DNA from: Bifiguratus adelaidae
Taxonomy: Eukaryota > Mucoromycota > Endogonomycetes > Endogonales
Reading direction: 5' to 3'
Length of the DNA stretch: 64,000 nucleotides
Assembly: GCA_002261195.1 (NCBI GenBank)
Contig: MVBO01000004.1
Coordinates: 282,653 to 346,652 of the forward strand
Each line of letters starts with the position of its first letter. Position 1 is the first letter of the stretch. Made by a program: the position numbers and the translations under genes. The notes beneath the pieces were generated by a model. That model saw only the letters and a program-made list of their open reading frames with translations, made no database searches and was not told the DNA's origin. Shown here one piece after another: positions 1 to 12,846 of the stretch.

Positions 1-223
1 AATTCCGATGGAAACTCTTTGGACTATCAGTCGGCCAGATGATTTTCGGTATCTGTTGGGAGAAGTTTGTAATCCTTGCTCCTGTCCACAGCTAGCTTGC
101 TCGCAAGTTCCCCTTGGATAGACTCAAGATTAGAATCTAGCTCATTGGACTATTGTTATTCATGTAGATTATCCTCGATGAAATAGAGCCCTTGGTCAAT
201 AGATCTAATCGCTATGTACATGT
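1..223. other. left-edge noncoding stretch
   Basis: No coding signal seen. It lies just 3' of the BET4 stop codon and probably holds that gene's 3' UTR and terminator. Confidence 0.5.
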
Positions 224-1976
224 TCAATTCGTCAATTGTAAGGCGTCTAATCCCTGCCACACCTCTCTATAGCGGTGTCGACGTTTGGTATCAATCTCTT
301 GTAGACGAGAATAGATGGCCTTGTTTTTATCTTTGGTCCCTCCAGTGCGACCGGTCAAGTAAGCTAGCTCGAGTTCCAAATGCGTGATGGCTTGTAATGC
401 CCCTATACATCCCATCGTGTTGGTATCTATCCACGTGCACCCGCACACGACTTACATTTACTATCGGGTTCCTCTTCAACAAGCTCTTGAATGATTTGCT
501 TTTCCTCTTCCAGCAGGCTCTGCCGATCCAATGTATGCCACGATGTAGGAAGGTTTGGCATCTTTCCAGGGTCCGCTTTGACATTGGTGCATGCGGATGC
601 GTCTAAACACCAAGTGTTAAAACTAGAAACAGAACCAGTAACAGTTGAAGATGGCTGAGCTCACCTAGTTTGATACGGGTGACATGAAAAACTTGGTACA
701 AGTTGTGGGGCTGAACGTATTGCGAAAACACCTGCAACTGATCTACAATTGCATCCGACTGCGCTTCAAATTCCCACGTGCATGATGTCTTGCTCTTCCC
801 AGGAGTCGGTTGCCATACTCCCTCCACCGTTTGACCCGTTCGATCATATACGGGCAAACCGTGAACTAGCACCGGATCATCGAATTCCACTCTTATATGC
901 CGAGCTGACACGGACCCCCGAACAGCTGTTACTGCTACCTTTGCTGAAGAAAGGAATAAGTGATTAAACCCCATGTACCTTTCTGCCACCCTTACTCTTG
1001 CCCACGAGCCACAAATAATAAAGCCATGCTGATTGATCTTTAGGTTCGGTGAATACGGCATTATGAACAAGATCAAACTCTAAGAGAAGGCAAATCGTGA
1101 ATAATGGTATCAATGCACTATAGCCACCCTTCAGCCTACCATTCCTCGCTAGCTCATTCCTGTCCTCCTCACTCATTGTTTCTACCAAAACCGGCAGCCA
1201 CTTGGACCGGTGATGCCAGGCAGAGTAGTTTGAAAAGTTTTGTTGGATTTTGGTGGTGGTAAAGTCAACCTCTTGTTTGGCAATCTTGCTCTGATCGCCG
1301 GCACTCGGTGCCATCTTGCCAATGACAAATCGTCGATAATCCCATCCGTGAACTGCAATACATGTTCAATGAGTAAATGCTTTAGACACGGATGGATCCC
1401 GCTTACAGTTTCTCGCATCCATTTCCAGCATTCTCTCCAACAGCTTGAGCTCCCCCTTCCAACTCGGATCCGGCATCGTCTGCAGGCACCACATCCGATG
1501 ATTCCACATCCAATACGACTTGGGGTTCACTTGAACCAATTCCATAAAGAGCGCGAGTTCTCCTTGATAGATGGTCTTTTGTTCCTCCTTACCACTGCTG
1601 AAGGGCGTCAGACCTTGCCCATGCAAGCAACACCCTACCTTGACTTTAATGGTCCGTTCAAGAGAACCTGTCGTCGAAAGTTCCACATGGTATAATAGTC
1701 GGGATTCCACCGTAAAATCGCTGTATTGAGCGACAAGGCTACCTTGTCATACTCGTTGCTCTCTTTCTAAGCTCATAGTTAGCACACGCGCGCGCACCGT
1801 TGCTCATCCCTTTCCTCACCTTTTGTAAGCACATGGTCACCAAGTCCCTGTACTCTACAATCTTTTGCTTCTCCCTCTCTCTCTTCTCTGCGCTCTTGGG
1901 CACGCGTTGCACTCCATGCTAACCTCCAGTGAGCTTCTAATGACCGCCTATATGCACTACTTACAACATCGGACAT
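224..1976 (-). CDS. BET4: Rab geranylgeranyltransferase alpha subunit
   Basis: Alpha subunit of type II protein geranylgeranyltransferase, which with BET2 and the Rab escort protein adds two geranylgeranyl groups to C-terminal cysteines of Rab GTPases. Prenyltransferase-alpha repeats are visible in spliced order: RWNPDYYTMWNFRR, then SYWMWNHRMW, then NFSNYSAWHHRSK, then AVFTEPKDQSAWLYYLWL. All carry the family W..R pattern. The first exon is tiny (MSDV, 1965-1976) and joins across a 46-nt intron to HGVQRV, the usual family N-terminus. The gene has several short GT-AG introns and ends at a TGA at 224-226. It is divergent from the PMT gene, with start codons only 26 bp apart. Its substrate family is represented in this window by YPT1. 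Confident in identity; the exact first exon is inferred. Confidence 0.9.
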
Positions 1977-2002
1977 GGTGAAATAAACGTTGCTTCTTGG
2001 CC

Positions 2003-4839
2003 ATGGCGCATGTGGTCGACTTGCAATCTGGTGAGTTTGTGCACGCAGAGAACGATCTGAAACGGAGAGGTCGCCCGAGGTCGATGCCGTTTAGCGACGA
2101 GTATGAGGCCATGCGGCTGGAAGACCCCAATCGCATCTCGCTACGTAAGCGACAGCCAGATGACAAGTTGGCCAAGCCGCTACCACGGCGACCCCTCTCT
2201 TCCAACAAGGCAAGTAGTGCCGGAAGCCGCGTGCACGTTGCTGACGCAGAGTAGTATATCGCCTACTGGCAAAAGAACGAAGACCTGCTGATACCACTAG
2301 TTCTCACATTGATATCCTTTTGGACTCGCTTCTATGCCATCGGTCGATCCAATATTGTCGTATGGGACGAGGTAAGTCTAACAAACACACAATCCTTGGA
2401 CCAAAACCACTCATACTGCATGCGCTACGTGTCCGGTTTTGTCACAGGCACATTTTGGCAAGGTAAGGGCAATGCGCGGATGCTATGCATGGATGACACT
2501 GACGAGTTCATCTTTATAGTTTGGATCACACTATATCAAGCGCGAGTTCTACTTTGACGTACATCCCCCTCTGGGCAAGATTCTGGTCGGATTCTCTGGA
2601 TTGTTGGCAGGTTACAATGGGAATTTCGAGTTCAAATCGGGTGAGGTGTATCCAGACAGCGTTAATTACACCTTCATGAGAGTATTTTCGGCGATTTTTG
2701 GAGCTTTGATGGTACCCCTAGCTTACGAAACCGCCCTCGAACTCAAATTGTCTCGACGAGCATGCTTACTTGCGGCTTGCATGGTTCTGCTGGGTAAGGA
2801 CGTCAAGAGTGTATGGCAAAGGCGTGGGGTTCTGACGTTGTTCACGATCCAGATACGGCATACCTGTGCATCAGCCGGTTTATCTTACTGGATTCCATGT
2901 TGCTCTTCTTTACCTGCTCAACATTGTACTGTTTGAGTGTGTTTCACAATCTAAAGGACGAGTGAGTATCAGGAGATGCCGGTAGCAAGCATTAGAAGGC
3001 GTACTGACAGGCATATACAGGGCATTTTCTCTAGATTGGTGGATTTGGCTGGCTTTTACAGGTCTCTCTCTCGGCTGTGTGTCTAGGTACGGGAAAGGAT
3101 CTACGAGACCGTTACAATTTCTAATCAATTCATTAGCGTCAAATGGGTCGGGTTTTTCATTGTCGCTCTCGTCGGCTTGTATACAATCGAAGAGTTGTGG
3201 GAGATGTTTGGAGATTTGGAAATGCCATTTGTGAGTGATGAGGCGGTACAGCAGACTACATCAGGGCATTAACCGCCCCGATAGGAACGCTATCTTCGGC
3301 ATTGGATAGCGCGTATCCTTTGCCTGATCGTGTTACCTATTCTAGTGTACATCTTCAGCTTTGCTCTCCATTTCGCTATCCTCAACCATTCTGGCCCTGG
3401 CGATGCTCAAATGAGCTCCCTCTTTCAAGCACGATTAAAGGGAAACAACTTTGACCAGAACCCACTGGGTATGTTGCTATTTGAGCCGGAGGGAGTCTGA
3501 CACGTCCTTTTCAGAGCTCGCATACGGTTCCAAAGTCACATTCAAGAACTACGGCTATGGAGGAGGTCTTCTTCACTCGCACGTTCAGTCATTTCCCACA
3601 GGTTCTGAACAGCAGCAAGTCACTTGCTACCACTACAAGGACAACAACAATGACTGGGTTGTCAAAAAGACACGCGAAGCCTCAGATTACATCACCGACG
3701 ACGTGGAATTTGTCAAAAATGGTGACACTATCCGATTGGTACATGACAATACCGGGCGCAATCTCCACAGTCATGCCATCAAGGCACCGGTAACCCAATC
3801 TGACTGGGAAATATCCTGTTACGGCAACGAGACAGTCGGTGACAACAATGATTACTGGATCGTTGAGGTTGTTGATGACATAAGCACAAAGGACACTAGC
3901 CGGATTCGATCATTGACGACGCGCATGCGGTTCCGTCATCAACAGCTTGGGTGCTATCTCTCCGCAAACAATGTTGTTCTTCCGCAATGGGGTTTCCGCC
4001 AAGTAGAAGTGACGTGTGACAAGCGCGATCGTCCTCATGACACACATCAATGGTGGAACATTGAGCAACACTGGAATGACAAACGTAAGTAACCGTGAGC
4101 GCCTTTCCTATGCTCACAATGTGCCTCAGTCCCACCCGCTCCTCGCAACGTCTACCGATCCCACTTTTTCAAGGACTTTTGGCACCTGAATGTGGCTATG
4201 TGGGTGTCCAACAATGCTTTGATTCCTGATCCGGACAAGGAAGACATCTTGTCATCTGCTCCAACCGATTGGCCATTACTCCTCGTTGGACTACGCATGT
4301 GTGGTTGGGGTGACGATCAAGTCAAGTTCTACCTCCTGGGTAATCCTATCGTGTGGTGGTCATCGACCTTTGCCCTTGTCGTCTTTCTTACGGTGACCGC
4401 TGCGTACATTATCCGACTACGTCGACAAATCTACGACATGTCACCAGGTAAGGACCATATGCATCCGGCTTGACCAGAAATTCATATTGCCTTACCTTGT
4501 TCAGCACGATGGGAGCATTTCCTGTACGTTGGCAAGACGCTATTCCTTGGATGGCTGCTTCATTACATCCCATTTGGTATCATGGGACGAGTCACCTACC
4601 TCCATCACTACTTTCCTGCCCTCTACTTCGCCATTCTGATGGTACCGTTCCTGTTGGATCACATCACCATGCACGCTCACAAGCGAACCCGCGATCTCAT
4701 TTTTGCCATTGCCTTTTTCGCAGTCATTAGTACATTCCTATATTTTAGCCCATTAGCCTTTGGCGTCACCGGCCCCATTGAGAAGATGCGAGGTCGACAG
4801 TGGCTCCGGTCGTGGAATTTGGTAGACGGACATGACTGA
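2003..4839 (+). CDS. PMT2: protein O-mannosyltransferase, PMT2-like
   Basis: Integral ER enzyme that transfers mannose from dolichyl-phosphate mannose to Ser/Thr of secretory proteins. The spliced product shows the family N-terminal region ([18 protein letters not shown], then [25 protein letters not shown]), hydrophobic segments, a central MIR-domain stretch ([24 protein letters not shown]), and a multi-pass C-terminus with [15 protein letters not shown]. The wording of the MIR region is closest to PMT2, but PMT1/PMT4 cannot be excluded by eye. About ten short introns. The first, 2210-2254, is a GC-AG intron (AAG then GCAAGT); without it the frame hits a stop just before the conserved YIAYWQ segment. 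The ATG at 2003 is the first in frame. The next gene begins within about 120 bp of the TGA stop. Confidence 0.9.
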
Positions 4840-4960
4840 ATCATTCAATAGAACGGCGGTAAACGAAATGTCTATATTTGGTAATAATGCGTCAGTGATG
4901 CAAAGTCAGTGTTTGTCGATCGGCGATTCTCTCACTCTTTTCCACACTCTGACTGATATG

Positions 4961-5925
4961 CAATTGAGAGATCACGACAACAAGGAAACGGACGTGGATA
5001 CGGGGGACAAGAGATCGCACGCTGACCAAGGAAAGCACGACAGCAAAAAACAAAAGACAAAGCAGGAAGAAGATAACATTGGAAACGAGACGCTCGACCA
5101 TAAAGAAGCGGAAGACAGAGGTGCCAAACCACACGATGAGAGCAATGGAAAATTGCCTAAATCAACGCCTGCTAAGCAGAACAAGCAAGCGTCACGTCCG
5201 AAGCGGAGCGAAAAGACCGGCGATCTAATTTTTGAAGACTATCCAGAGTTTCGACCAAATTTGACACCCAAGGACGTCTTGCAGATAGGGTGAGTCTCGG
5301 AAATGCTTGGATTCTTTGGGTGATTTGCAGTCGATTCATGTCTGCAACAGATCCTTTGGCGGGACTTACTTTCGGCCCATACATAGTCAAGAGACTGGTC
5401 AAGACTACAAGGACGACTACAAGGAATTCCCGGACGACTGGTTTGAAGGCTTGGATATCGGCAAACATGTCATATCCCCAGACTACGATGCAAACATCAA
5501 TCGATTTAAAGTCAAGTGTGGACAAACATTGGAACAGTGGGAAGAACAAGGCTGGATTCGAGATCATGATCCGCGCGGTTGGTTTCAATGGTACTGTCGC
5601 TTCTACGAGGGACGTCGTTGTGAGGACGATGCTTATCAGGCAAGTTTCTACGCTGGCAACTAGCATTGAGTAACCATGCCTAAAGATTCTGCAGCTTGGT
5701 CGCTGGAAACGGTGTGCTTCCGAACACTCTGGCCGCTGGCGTCGCATTCTTCTGGGCAAATACCGCAATGCTGGCATTACTGAAGTCAAAGAGTCAGAAG
5801 AGAATCATACATTTGCGGTCGAACGTCAAATCTTGCTCCATTGGGGCTTTAATGTAAAGCAAGATCATCTTGATGCCTTTAAGCATGAGAAGGGAGACGA
5901 CGATGCTCCAGCAGATGAAGGATAA
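4961..5925 (+). CDS. conserved fungal protein, unknown function
   Basis: Function not known to me. The N-terminus is highly charged and disordered (Lys/Asp/Glu/Gln-rich, with KKQKTKQEEDN). The conserved core is FGGTYFRPI, DDWFEGLDI and DPRGWFQWYCRFYEGRR, followed by LGRWKRC and GRWRRILLGKY. I recall this Trp/Arg-rich pattern from uncharacterised proteins across fungi. Three exons. The second intron, 5640-5694, is of GC-AG type (CAG then GCAAGT) and places the conserved GRW motif in frame. The start is uncertain: the ATG at 4961 is my choice, while in-frame ATGs at 4868 and 4832 lie upstream, and the latter overlaps the PMT stop codon. No membrane segments or signal peptide seen; the Lys-rich stretch suggests a nuclear location. 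Confidence 0.65.
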
Positions 5926-6002
5926 GCGTAGATGGCTTTTAAATGACAATGGACGCAATAATTAATTAACGTTGCTTCGTCTGGTGTCAGCTTGGAAGAG
6001 AT

Positions 6003-9000
6003 ATGTCGCTGGTGCAATGGCGACAGTTTAACTTCTTTGACTTGGAGAAGATAGACTTGGGCGACGATACTGAGGTCTTTAAGGTATGTTCAAGCGAGAC
6101 GTTCGTGATGCGCGTATTGAGTGCGTTCTACAGGATATCGTGGCATGCACAAGTGCAAAGGAGCACATTATCCTCGCCGACTCGCGCGGACAGGTGCATC
6201 TTATCGATAAGGACTTTAACGTGTCGAGCTTTGTTGCCTTCCGCTATGGCAAGCTCACGCATATGAAACAGCTCAAGACGCTCAACGTATTAGTGACCAT
6301 TGGTGTATGCTGTACTGACGGATAGGCACGCATTGAAGCTGACGACCTTTTTCTCCAGGAGGAGTCTCGGGATACTCCGCCTATAGTCAAGTTATGGGAT
6401 TTGGAACGAAAAGATGCAAAGTCGGCGGCAAGCATCGATGGACATCCCGCTCCTGTGTGTACGCGAACATTGAAAATGCAACATGTCGAAAAAGGAGCCT
6501 ATGTAAGTATCAACAGTAGAGAGCATTCCATGCTCATTTCAATAAGGTGACCACATTTGCGGTCCTGGACAACCTCTCGCAACTTGCCATCGGTTTCAGT
6601 AATGGTTCTGCGCTGCTTTTGCGAGGTGATATTGGCAGAGATCGGTCAGTCAAGCAAAAATTGGTTACAGAATCATCTATACATGCCATTACAGGTGAGT
6701 CACAAGCATAATGATGGGACTGACAAGGAATGTGCTCCCTAGGGCTCGGGTTCGATGATCGCGACAAGCATCCTATACTCTACATTGTCACCTCTCGAAA
6801 AATTTCCTACTATAATACATCCGAATCTCGCGATCCGGTAAGTTGAATGGTTAATTTACGCCGCCGCTTATCTCTCAACATGTCGCAGATAAAGCTAGAT
6901 GACCAGGGCTGCGCCCTGAATTGCGCCATATCGAACGAGCACACAAAGGAGATGGTTTTAGCTCGAAATGAGGTAAGCCGTAATGTGCCATTGCCCACGC
7001 TCACCATGCTTTAGGCTATCTACTTTTACGATCAAACCGGTCGCGGCGCGTGTTTTGCCTATGATATACCCAAATCTTCTGTCACGTATTACAAATCGAA
7101 TTACCTCGTCATTGTGACACCTCCAGCTGCCACTCCCGCCCCCGTTCATCTCTCTAAAGATACCCGCTCAGAGATTTCACTCAGGCCAACAAATGGTCTG
7201 GCTTCCTTTCAAGATCGGACAAAGGTCACCATCTTTGATACCGCAAACAAATTTGTAGCCTACGTGGGCGAGTTTGACAGCCAGATTCTCGGCATTCTGG
7301 GTGTTTGGAACACACCGTGGGTCGTAGGTTCGAATGGACATGTACGCAAAGAGGAAATGATCGAGTTGTGACTGACCAAGGGTTAGCTCTGGCGCCTTAA
7401 CGAAGTCGACAATGTTACCAAGATGGACACTTTGTTCAAAAAGAACCTATATTTATTGGCCATCAATTTGGCCCATTCGCAAAGCTTTAGTGATGCAAAT
7501 GTGGCAGAAATATTCCAGAAATACGGCGATCATCTATATAGGTAAGTCTTGTCGGTCGATTTAATCACTACTCATTCGGCTTTGTAGCAAAGCGGATTAC
7601 GAAGGCGCCATGCAGCAATATATACGGACAATTGGGCATCTGGAACCTTCCTATGTCATTCGAAAGGTAGATGTCACTTTTGGTATCCGAATTTCAACGC
7701 TCACTCGCATGCTAGTACCTTGACGCTCAACGAATCTCCAATCTCGCATCTTACTTGCAAGCACTGCATTCCGCTGGACTTGCAAAAGCAGATCACACCA
7801 CCTTGCTGATTAACTGCTATGCTGAACTTAAAGACAATGCTCGGTTAGAGGAATTCATCAAGGTGGGGTGGCAAGCAACGTATGAACGTCGGATCTAATG
7901 GGTCTCAGGCCAAGGACGAAAACATGACGTTTGATGTCGAGACAGCCATACGCGTATGCAAAGAGAGTGGCTTTTACGACTATGCCGTGTTTCTTGCTGC
8001 CAAGTTTGAGCAAAATGACTTGTAAGAAACCCATGAAGGCAAGACTGCCTTTACAATGCTGGCAACTCATATGCGATAGGTACATGGACATCTTAATGGA
8101 GAATAAGGTTGATTATGAGGCCGCCATCAAGTTTATCCGAAAGCAAACGCCATCAGACGTAAGGGCGAATAGATTGACACCGACGGCCATCTAATATCGG
8201 TCTTAGGCGAGTCGGTATCTATTATCGTATGGCAAAAAAATCCTGCACTCAGCTCCATTACCTACTACACAACTCTTTATCGATCTATGCACCGGCCATC
8301 TCAAATTAGAATCACGCCCTCCATCTCGTGCACAATCACCCACCAAAAATCCTCTTACTCAACATCTCGGTATGCATACCCTTGCGCAGTTCACATTTCC
8401 GCGCATGGATAGCACGAAAAAGACACAACAGAGTCCCGAGCGCGCCATATCCCCCAGTGGTGAAGTAAAATCCCCAAAGTCACCCGAAGCTGTGGGTAGC
8501 CCCGTGTCCGATGACGCAGATACCGGCTTCAAGCAGCCTGCAGCATGGAGCGAACAAACATCCGTGTCTAAATTTACGGCCTTGTTTGTCGAACGACCAG
8601 ATTGCCTATTGGCTTTTCTCGAGGAAGTCAAACAAAGGAAGTTCCCAGAGGGCTCATTTATACCACCTCCCGAAGCCAACGGAAGCATGAATGGCAGCAT
8701 ACCTTATGTTGAGGATTCTGCTGACCAGGGAAGGGAAAGAGAACGTCTTACTATTTTTACCGCTTTGTTTGAGCTGTATCTCATGAACGAGCGAGTGCTA
8801 GTCGACGATTACGCGACCCTCATCCTCCGGAATGACGACGGCACCTTAAAGGAGGTTTCCAAGACCGATAAGGCTTACAACGCTCATCTCGAGCGATGCA
8901 AAACGAAAGCCATGACATTACTCAAAAATGCAACGTTACCATATGACATGAATCAGGCTCTGGTTTTGTGCCATCTGAAAGATTTCGAAGAGGGCATAGT

Positions 9001-9857
9001 CTATATCAACGAGCGCATGGAGCAGTACACGGACATTTTACGGCATTTCATGGATAAAGGCGATACAAAGCAAGTGGTAGCCTCTCTCCAAAAATACGGG
9101 TATGTACTTGGACTAAAACTGACATTGCAAGTACTGACTGCATCAAAGGTCCAAAGATCCGTCTGTTTACACTTTGACATTGTCCTATTTCACCTCTACG
9201 CCCGAAATCCTTGAACAATGCAAAGACCAACTGTTGCATGCTATTCATCTCATTGATGCAGAAGACTTGCTGCCGTCCCTCGAAATCCTCAAGTCGCTCG
9301 GACAAAGTTCTGTAGCCACTGTGGAACTCGTATCCGACTACCTTTCGGATCGCATAGAAAAATCTCTTGCCATCCGTAAAGAGAGTGCACAAGTCATCGC
9401 TGCTTATCGCGAGGACATTGCTCATAAGCGAGAAGAGATTGCGGAACTCAAGAACAAGTAAGTCCAAAGACGTCTCGTTGGTTCGCTGGTTCTTAAGTAT
9501 TCTGCAGTGCCACCATCTTTCAAGTCACGCGATGTAGTGCCTGCGGAAACCAACTCGATCTTCCTTCAATCCATTTCATGTGCAAGCACTCGTACCATTC
9601 GCGATGTCTACCTGAGTCTGACCGGGAGTGTCCAAAGTGTCTGCCTCAATACCGTGTCGTGGCTGATATACGCCGCAAACAAGAAGACAGTGCTGCGCAG
9701 CACGATCAGTTCTTACAAAAGGCATGTCCGCACTGTGCATGGTCGATACCGGACTGACTTGACATTTTAGCTCGAGCAAGAAGAACAAGATGGGTTTGGA
9801 GTCATTGCTGATTACTTTTCAAAGAATACCCTAGCTTTCACAAAGCTTATTGATTGA
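6003..9857 (+). CDS. VPS11: vacuolar sorting protein Vps11 (Pep5)
   Basis: Core subunit of the HOPS and CORVET tethering complexes, which drive Rab- and SNARE-dependent fusion at endosomes and the vacuole. The N-terminal half reads as a beta-propeller (WRQFNFFDLE at the start, then PPIVKLWDLERKD). The middle is a helical solenoid (YEGAMQQYIRTIGHLEPSYVIRK, shown in part: YIRTIGHLEPSYVIRK). The C-terminus is a RING-H2-type zinc finger at about 9517-9660, with CSAC, CKHSYHSRC and CPKC. A Ser/Pro-rich insertion around 8400-8540 (SPSGEVKSPKSPEA) looks disordered and possibly phosphorylated. About a dozen introns of roughly 50-60 nt. The intron after VTIG at about 6304 has two in-frame acceptors, 21 and 54 nt away; the 54-nt version fits the family. 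The ATG at 6003 gives the family-typical start. Confidence 0.93.
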
Positions 9858-9994
9858 GTATACTGTAATGGTTGACTCTTATCTAGGGTGGGCGTAGATA
9901 TTGAATATGGTCGACGATAGCCATCCAATTGATGCGAGTCAGCTGTTTTACATTGTCAATTTATGGTACACTTGTCGTCTACATGTGCTTATGA

Positions 9995-12651
9995 TTAATC
10001 TGTAAAGGTCATACTTCGACTGCCACTCTTGGCTGCTACTGGAAGACTTGGGTCCTTTTTCTTAAACTGTACAAGGCATTAGTAAGAGTGAAGGTGTCCA
10101 AGTTGCGTTGCCCTTACCTCTTGGCTAACTTCAATGTCGCCGTAAGGATTAAACTGGGTCTTCTCCTTCTTCTTGTTCTTTTTCGTAGACTTTTCATTGC
10201 TTGATTTTGGCGTAGCGAATGTATTGGAAGCGGTTGAGTAATCGAATGCTTTGAAAGGTGGTGATTCCGTAAGTTCAGCGGCTTCCTTATTATTCTTCTT
10301 GTTCTTCTTTTCCTTCTTTGTCTTCTTGGTGGACGTCTCATCGCCAGTATCGGCTTGTGCTGTCGCCTCTGTGTCGTCCGGTGCCGCACGCTTGGCGTTC
10401 GCCATCTTGGAGACAATGATAACCTCCGGCTCTTTCGGTTTGCTTGGTTGTTCCACGGGCTCTGCCTTTGGCTCGATGGGTAGAGCTGGCACCGTTGATC
10501 CATTGACGCCGACATCTTGCGCCGAAGCGGCAGCGTCGTTTGCCGGACTGGTGTGAACCGATATCACTTTCGGTCGGAAGCTAGAGAATGATTCTTCAGC
10601 AAGTGTCTGCTTGATCTTGTCAGCAAGCTCAGATAGACTCGATGAAGGGACATTGGCCACTGTGGCTCCGAACAAGGACGACAAGCAAGACATGAAAGGC
10701 GTGGGATCAATGTCTAGATTTCTGACTGGAGCGCGCTCCATCATGATATCCTCTTCATGAGCACCTTCAACGTCCATATCTTCCTTCTCATCTGCATCCG
10801 CATCCTCGGCAAGGTCCTTGCCAGTCATCACGTCCACGTCATCAAACCGTGTATGTGTTGGCTTGGGTAGCTCATTGATGGAAACCCGCTCGTTCTTCTT
10901 GGCAGCCTCCACAGCTGTGGCTGCATTCTTGATAATGATGGCGATTTCTTGAGCGTACATGCGAACTAAAGGAGGGCATGGTTGACAGGCGGCAAGTACA
11001 CCGCCTACCTCGAACGGCATTCGTTCGCTGAGGGTGAACAGCATATGGTTCGGTAGTGTATACCTCGTGCTCTCATCCTCATCTCGGGACACTTGATCGC
11101 GCCAAGCGTGAAGAGCTTTAAATACGGCGAATTGCTCGGCGTCAAACACTCGGTTCCATTTTTTGTACAAATTGTACCATCCACTGGGTCCATGGCCGGT
11201 TTCGGCGTCATACGCCTCTTTTTCGTGCTTACGCGCACTTGTTTCCGCCGATCTTCTTAATACCTCCTGCATGAGATTGCCAGATTCATTTGATTTGGTC
11301 AACAGCTCATTTCTCAAACGGTCAAAGATGTAGAGCAAAAAGTGCGTATCGGCGCGAGCGTAGTCGTACATTTCCGAAGGCAAAGGTCGTATCCGCCAAT
11401 CCGCCAATTGATATTGTTTGTCGGCATCAAAGCTGCAGTATAATTTGAGTAGGTATGCCAGGCTGTGCGAACCAAATTCTGCAAAATTTGATGAGCGATG
11501 CAGAATAAATGAAGACAGGCCAACTTACCTAATACTTTGGAAGCATGGTAGGTATCAAAGAGGTCCACTATATAAACACCGAAATCGCGCTGGAGCCATA
11601 TGATATCAGAGTCAGCACCGTGGAGTACCTGATCGAGAAGCTGTTAGGTCAACGTTGAACGCAATATTTTCGCTCATACTACCTTGACAATCTCGGGATT
11701 GGTGAAGCTGTCATTGAGCATCCACATGTGCTGTCTTAGTTCCAGTGTATCCACCAAGAAGTCCTGATCTCGCGTACTTATTTGCATGAGCGACACAATG
11801 CCTTGAAAACTTCGGTAATCGTGGTGTTCCAAATCGACGGCAATCTCCTTTTGATGACTGAGCGTTATGCACAAGTCGCGTAGTTTCTCCTCTGTATCAA
11901 CCCATATTCCTTGCGTTGACTCAAAGGATGTGAAGACTTGCTCAGGTGCAGGTTGGAATAATCCTTCCGGATACTCAATGTGAGCAATCTCGTAGGCGTA
12001 TGGATGTGGTAGCTCGCGCAGTTCAGATCCAATACCGAGATTCTGAGTGATGTGTGAAAACATGTCAGTGGACATGTGGCTGTTGTCCGATTCTGCTGGC
12101 GTCGGCAAGCCATACGTGAGCGGCACCTTGGCATTCGGCTTTTCTTTGATTTTCCATACAAATGGTGTTGTCGAACTGTTGTCAATGATGTCTTTGAAAC
12201 GCATCTGTGGTCGCTGAACGTTGGATGCATGAATCACCTTGTAATTTGCGGCATTGTTCGAAATCTGCGTAATTGTAGCATTTCCATTGACGGGATCCTG
12301 AGCGTTCTTTGCGTTTTTCTTGACGCCTTTCAGCTCATCGAGTGATGCATCAGCCTTTTCGAAGAGCGCGTCCACGATATCAATAGCCTTGTTGAATCGG
12401 TCCAACATATCCTCTTTATCAGTAAATCCGGCAAAGTCGCTCACACCCAGTGAAGCATATTTAAGCGTATCATTTGTGGTTTCGAGGAACTTGCTCGACG
12501 TGGCATCCAAAGCCTTGCCAAACTCTGGATCAAGCGTTCTATAGTAATCAAGGTCCTCAACAGGCAGAGCGTTCGCAGCCTTGGTCATGGCCATCAGGGC
12601 CGCAAATAGTGACGTCTGAAACTTGCCAAAGTCTGCAAATGGGTCCTCCAT
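9995..12651 (-). CDS. RRP6: nuclear exosome 3'-5' exonuclease Rrp6 (EXOSC10)
   Basis: Catalytic subunit of the nuclear RNA exosome that trims rRNA, snoRNA and aberrant transcripts. Domain order fits the family. An N-terminal PMC2NT-like region (from [11 protein letters not shown]) is followed by the DEDD-Y exonuclease: motif [14 protein letters not shown], motif [14 protein letters not shown], and motif [16 protein letters not shown] with the Tyr and Asp. An HRDC-like segment ([15 protein letters not shown]) and a long acidic then Lys-rich tail come next. The last exon, ending GSRSMTFTD, follows an intron that starts at about 10121; the stop TAA is at 9995-9997. Runs of [11 protein letters not shown] look like nuclear localisation signals. 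The gene is divergent from YPT1 across a 195-bp shared promoter. Confidence 0.93.
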
Positions 12652-12846
12652 GGCAAGCCAACCAAGAGCAAGCTCAACTGTCGCTGCCAAAAACGCGCGA
12701 CAAAAAAATTCAAAGAATTCAACGTTAATTCATTTGCTCTAATAAATTAAAATAGACTGACGTCACAAGGGTTAGGAGAGCTGACGTCATGCAATTCTGG
12801 AGCAAGGTCACAGTACGTTGCCTGCGCATTCTTCCATCCGCACAGC
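12652..12846. promoter_or_regulatory. bidirectional RRP6/YPT1 promoter with two CRE sites
   Basis: The 195 bp between the two divergent start codons holds two perfect copies of the palindrome TGACGTCA, at 12758-12765 and 12782-12789. This is the binding site of CREB/ATF-type bZIP factors. The copies start 24 bp apart, just over two helical turns. An AT-rich tract (AATAAATTAAAATA) lies beside them. Control of both genes by these sites is inference. Confidence 0.65.

Noticed and set aside
6304..6324. Apparent 21-nt intron (GTATGC to GATAG) in VPS11
   Set aside because: It keeps the frame, but the next AG, 33 nt on, gives a normal 54-nt intron and a protein that aligns better with the Vps11 family (VTIG-EESRDTPPIVKLWD).
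10251..10556. Phe/Val-rich plus-strand ORF
   Set aside because: Antisense to the Lys-rich tail of RRP6; hydrophobic only because AAG reads as CTT on the other strand.
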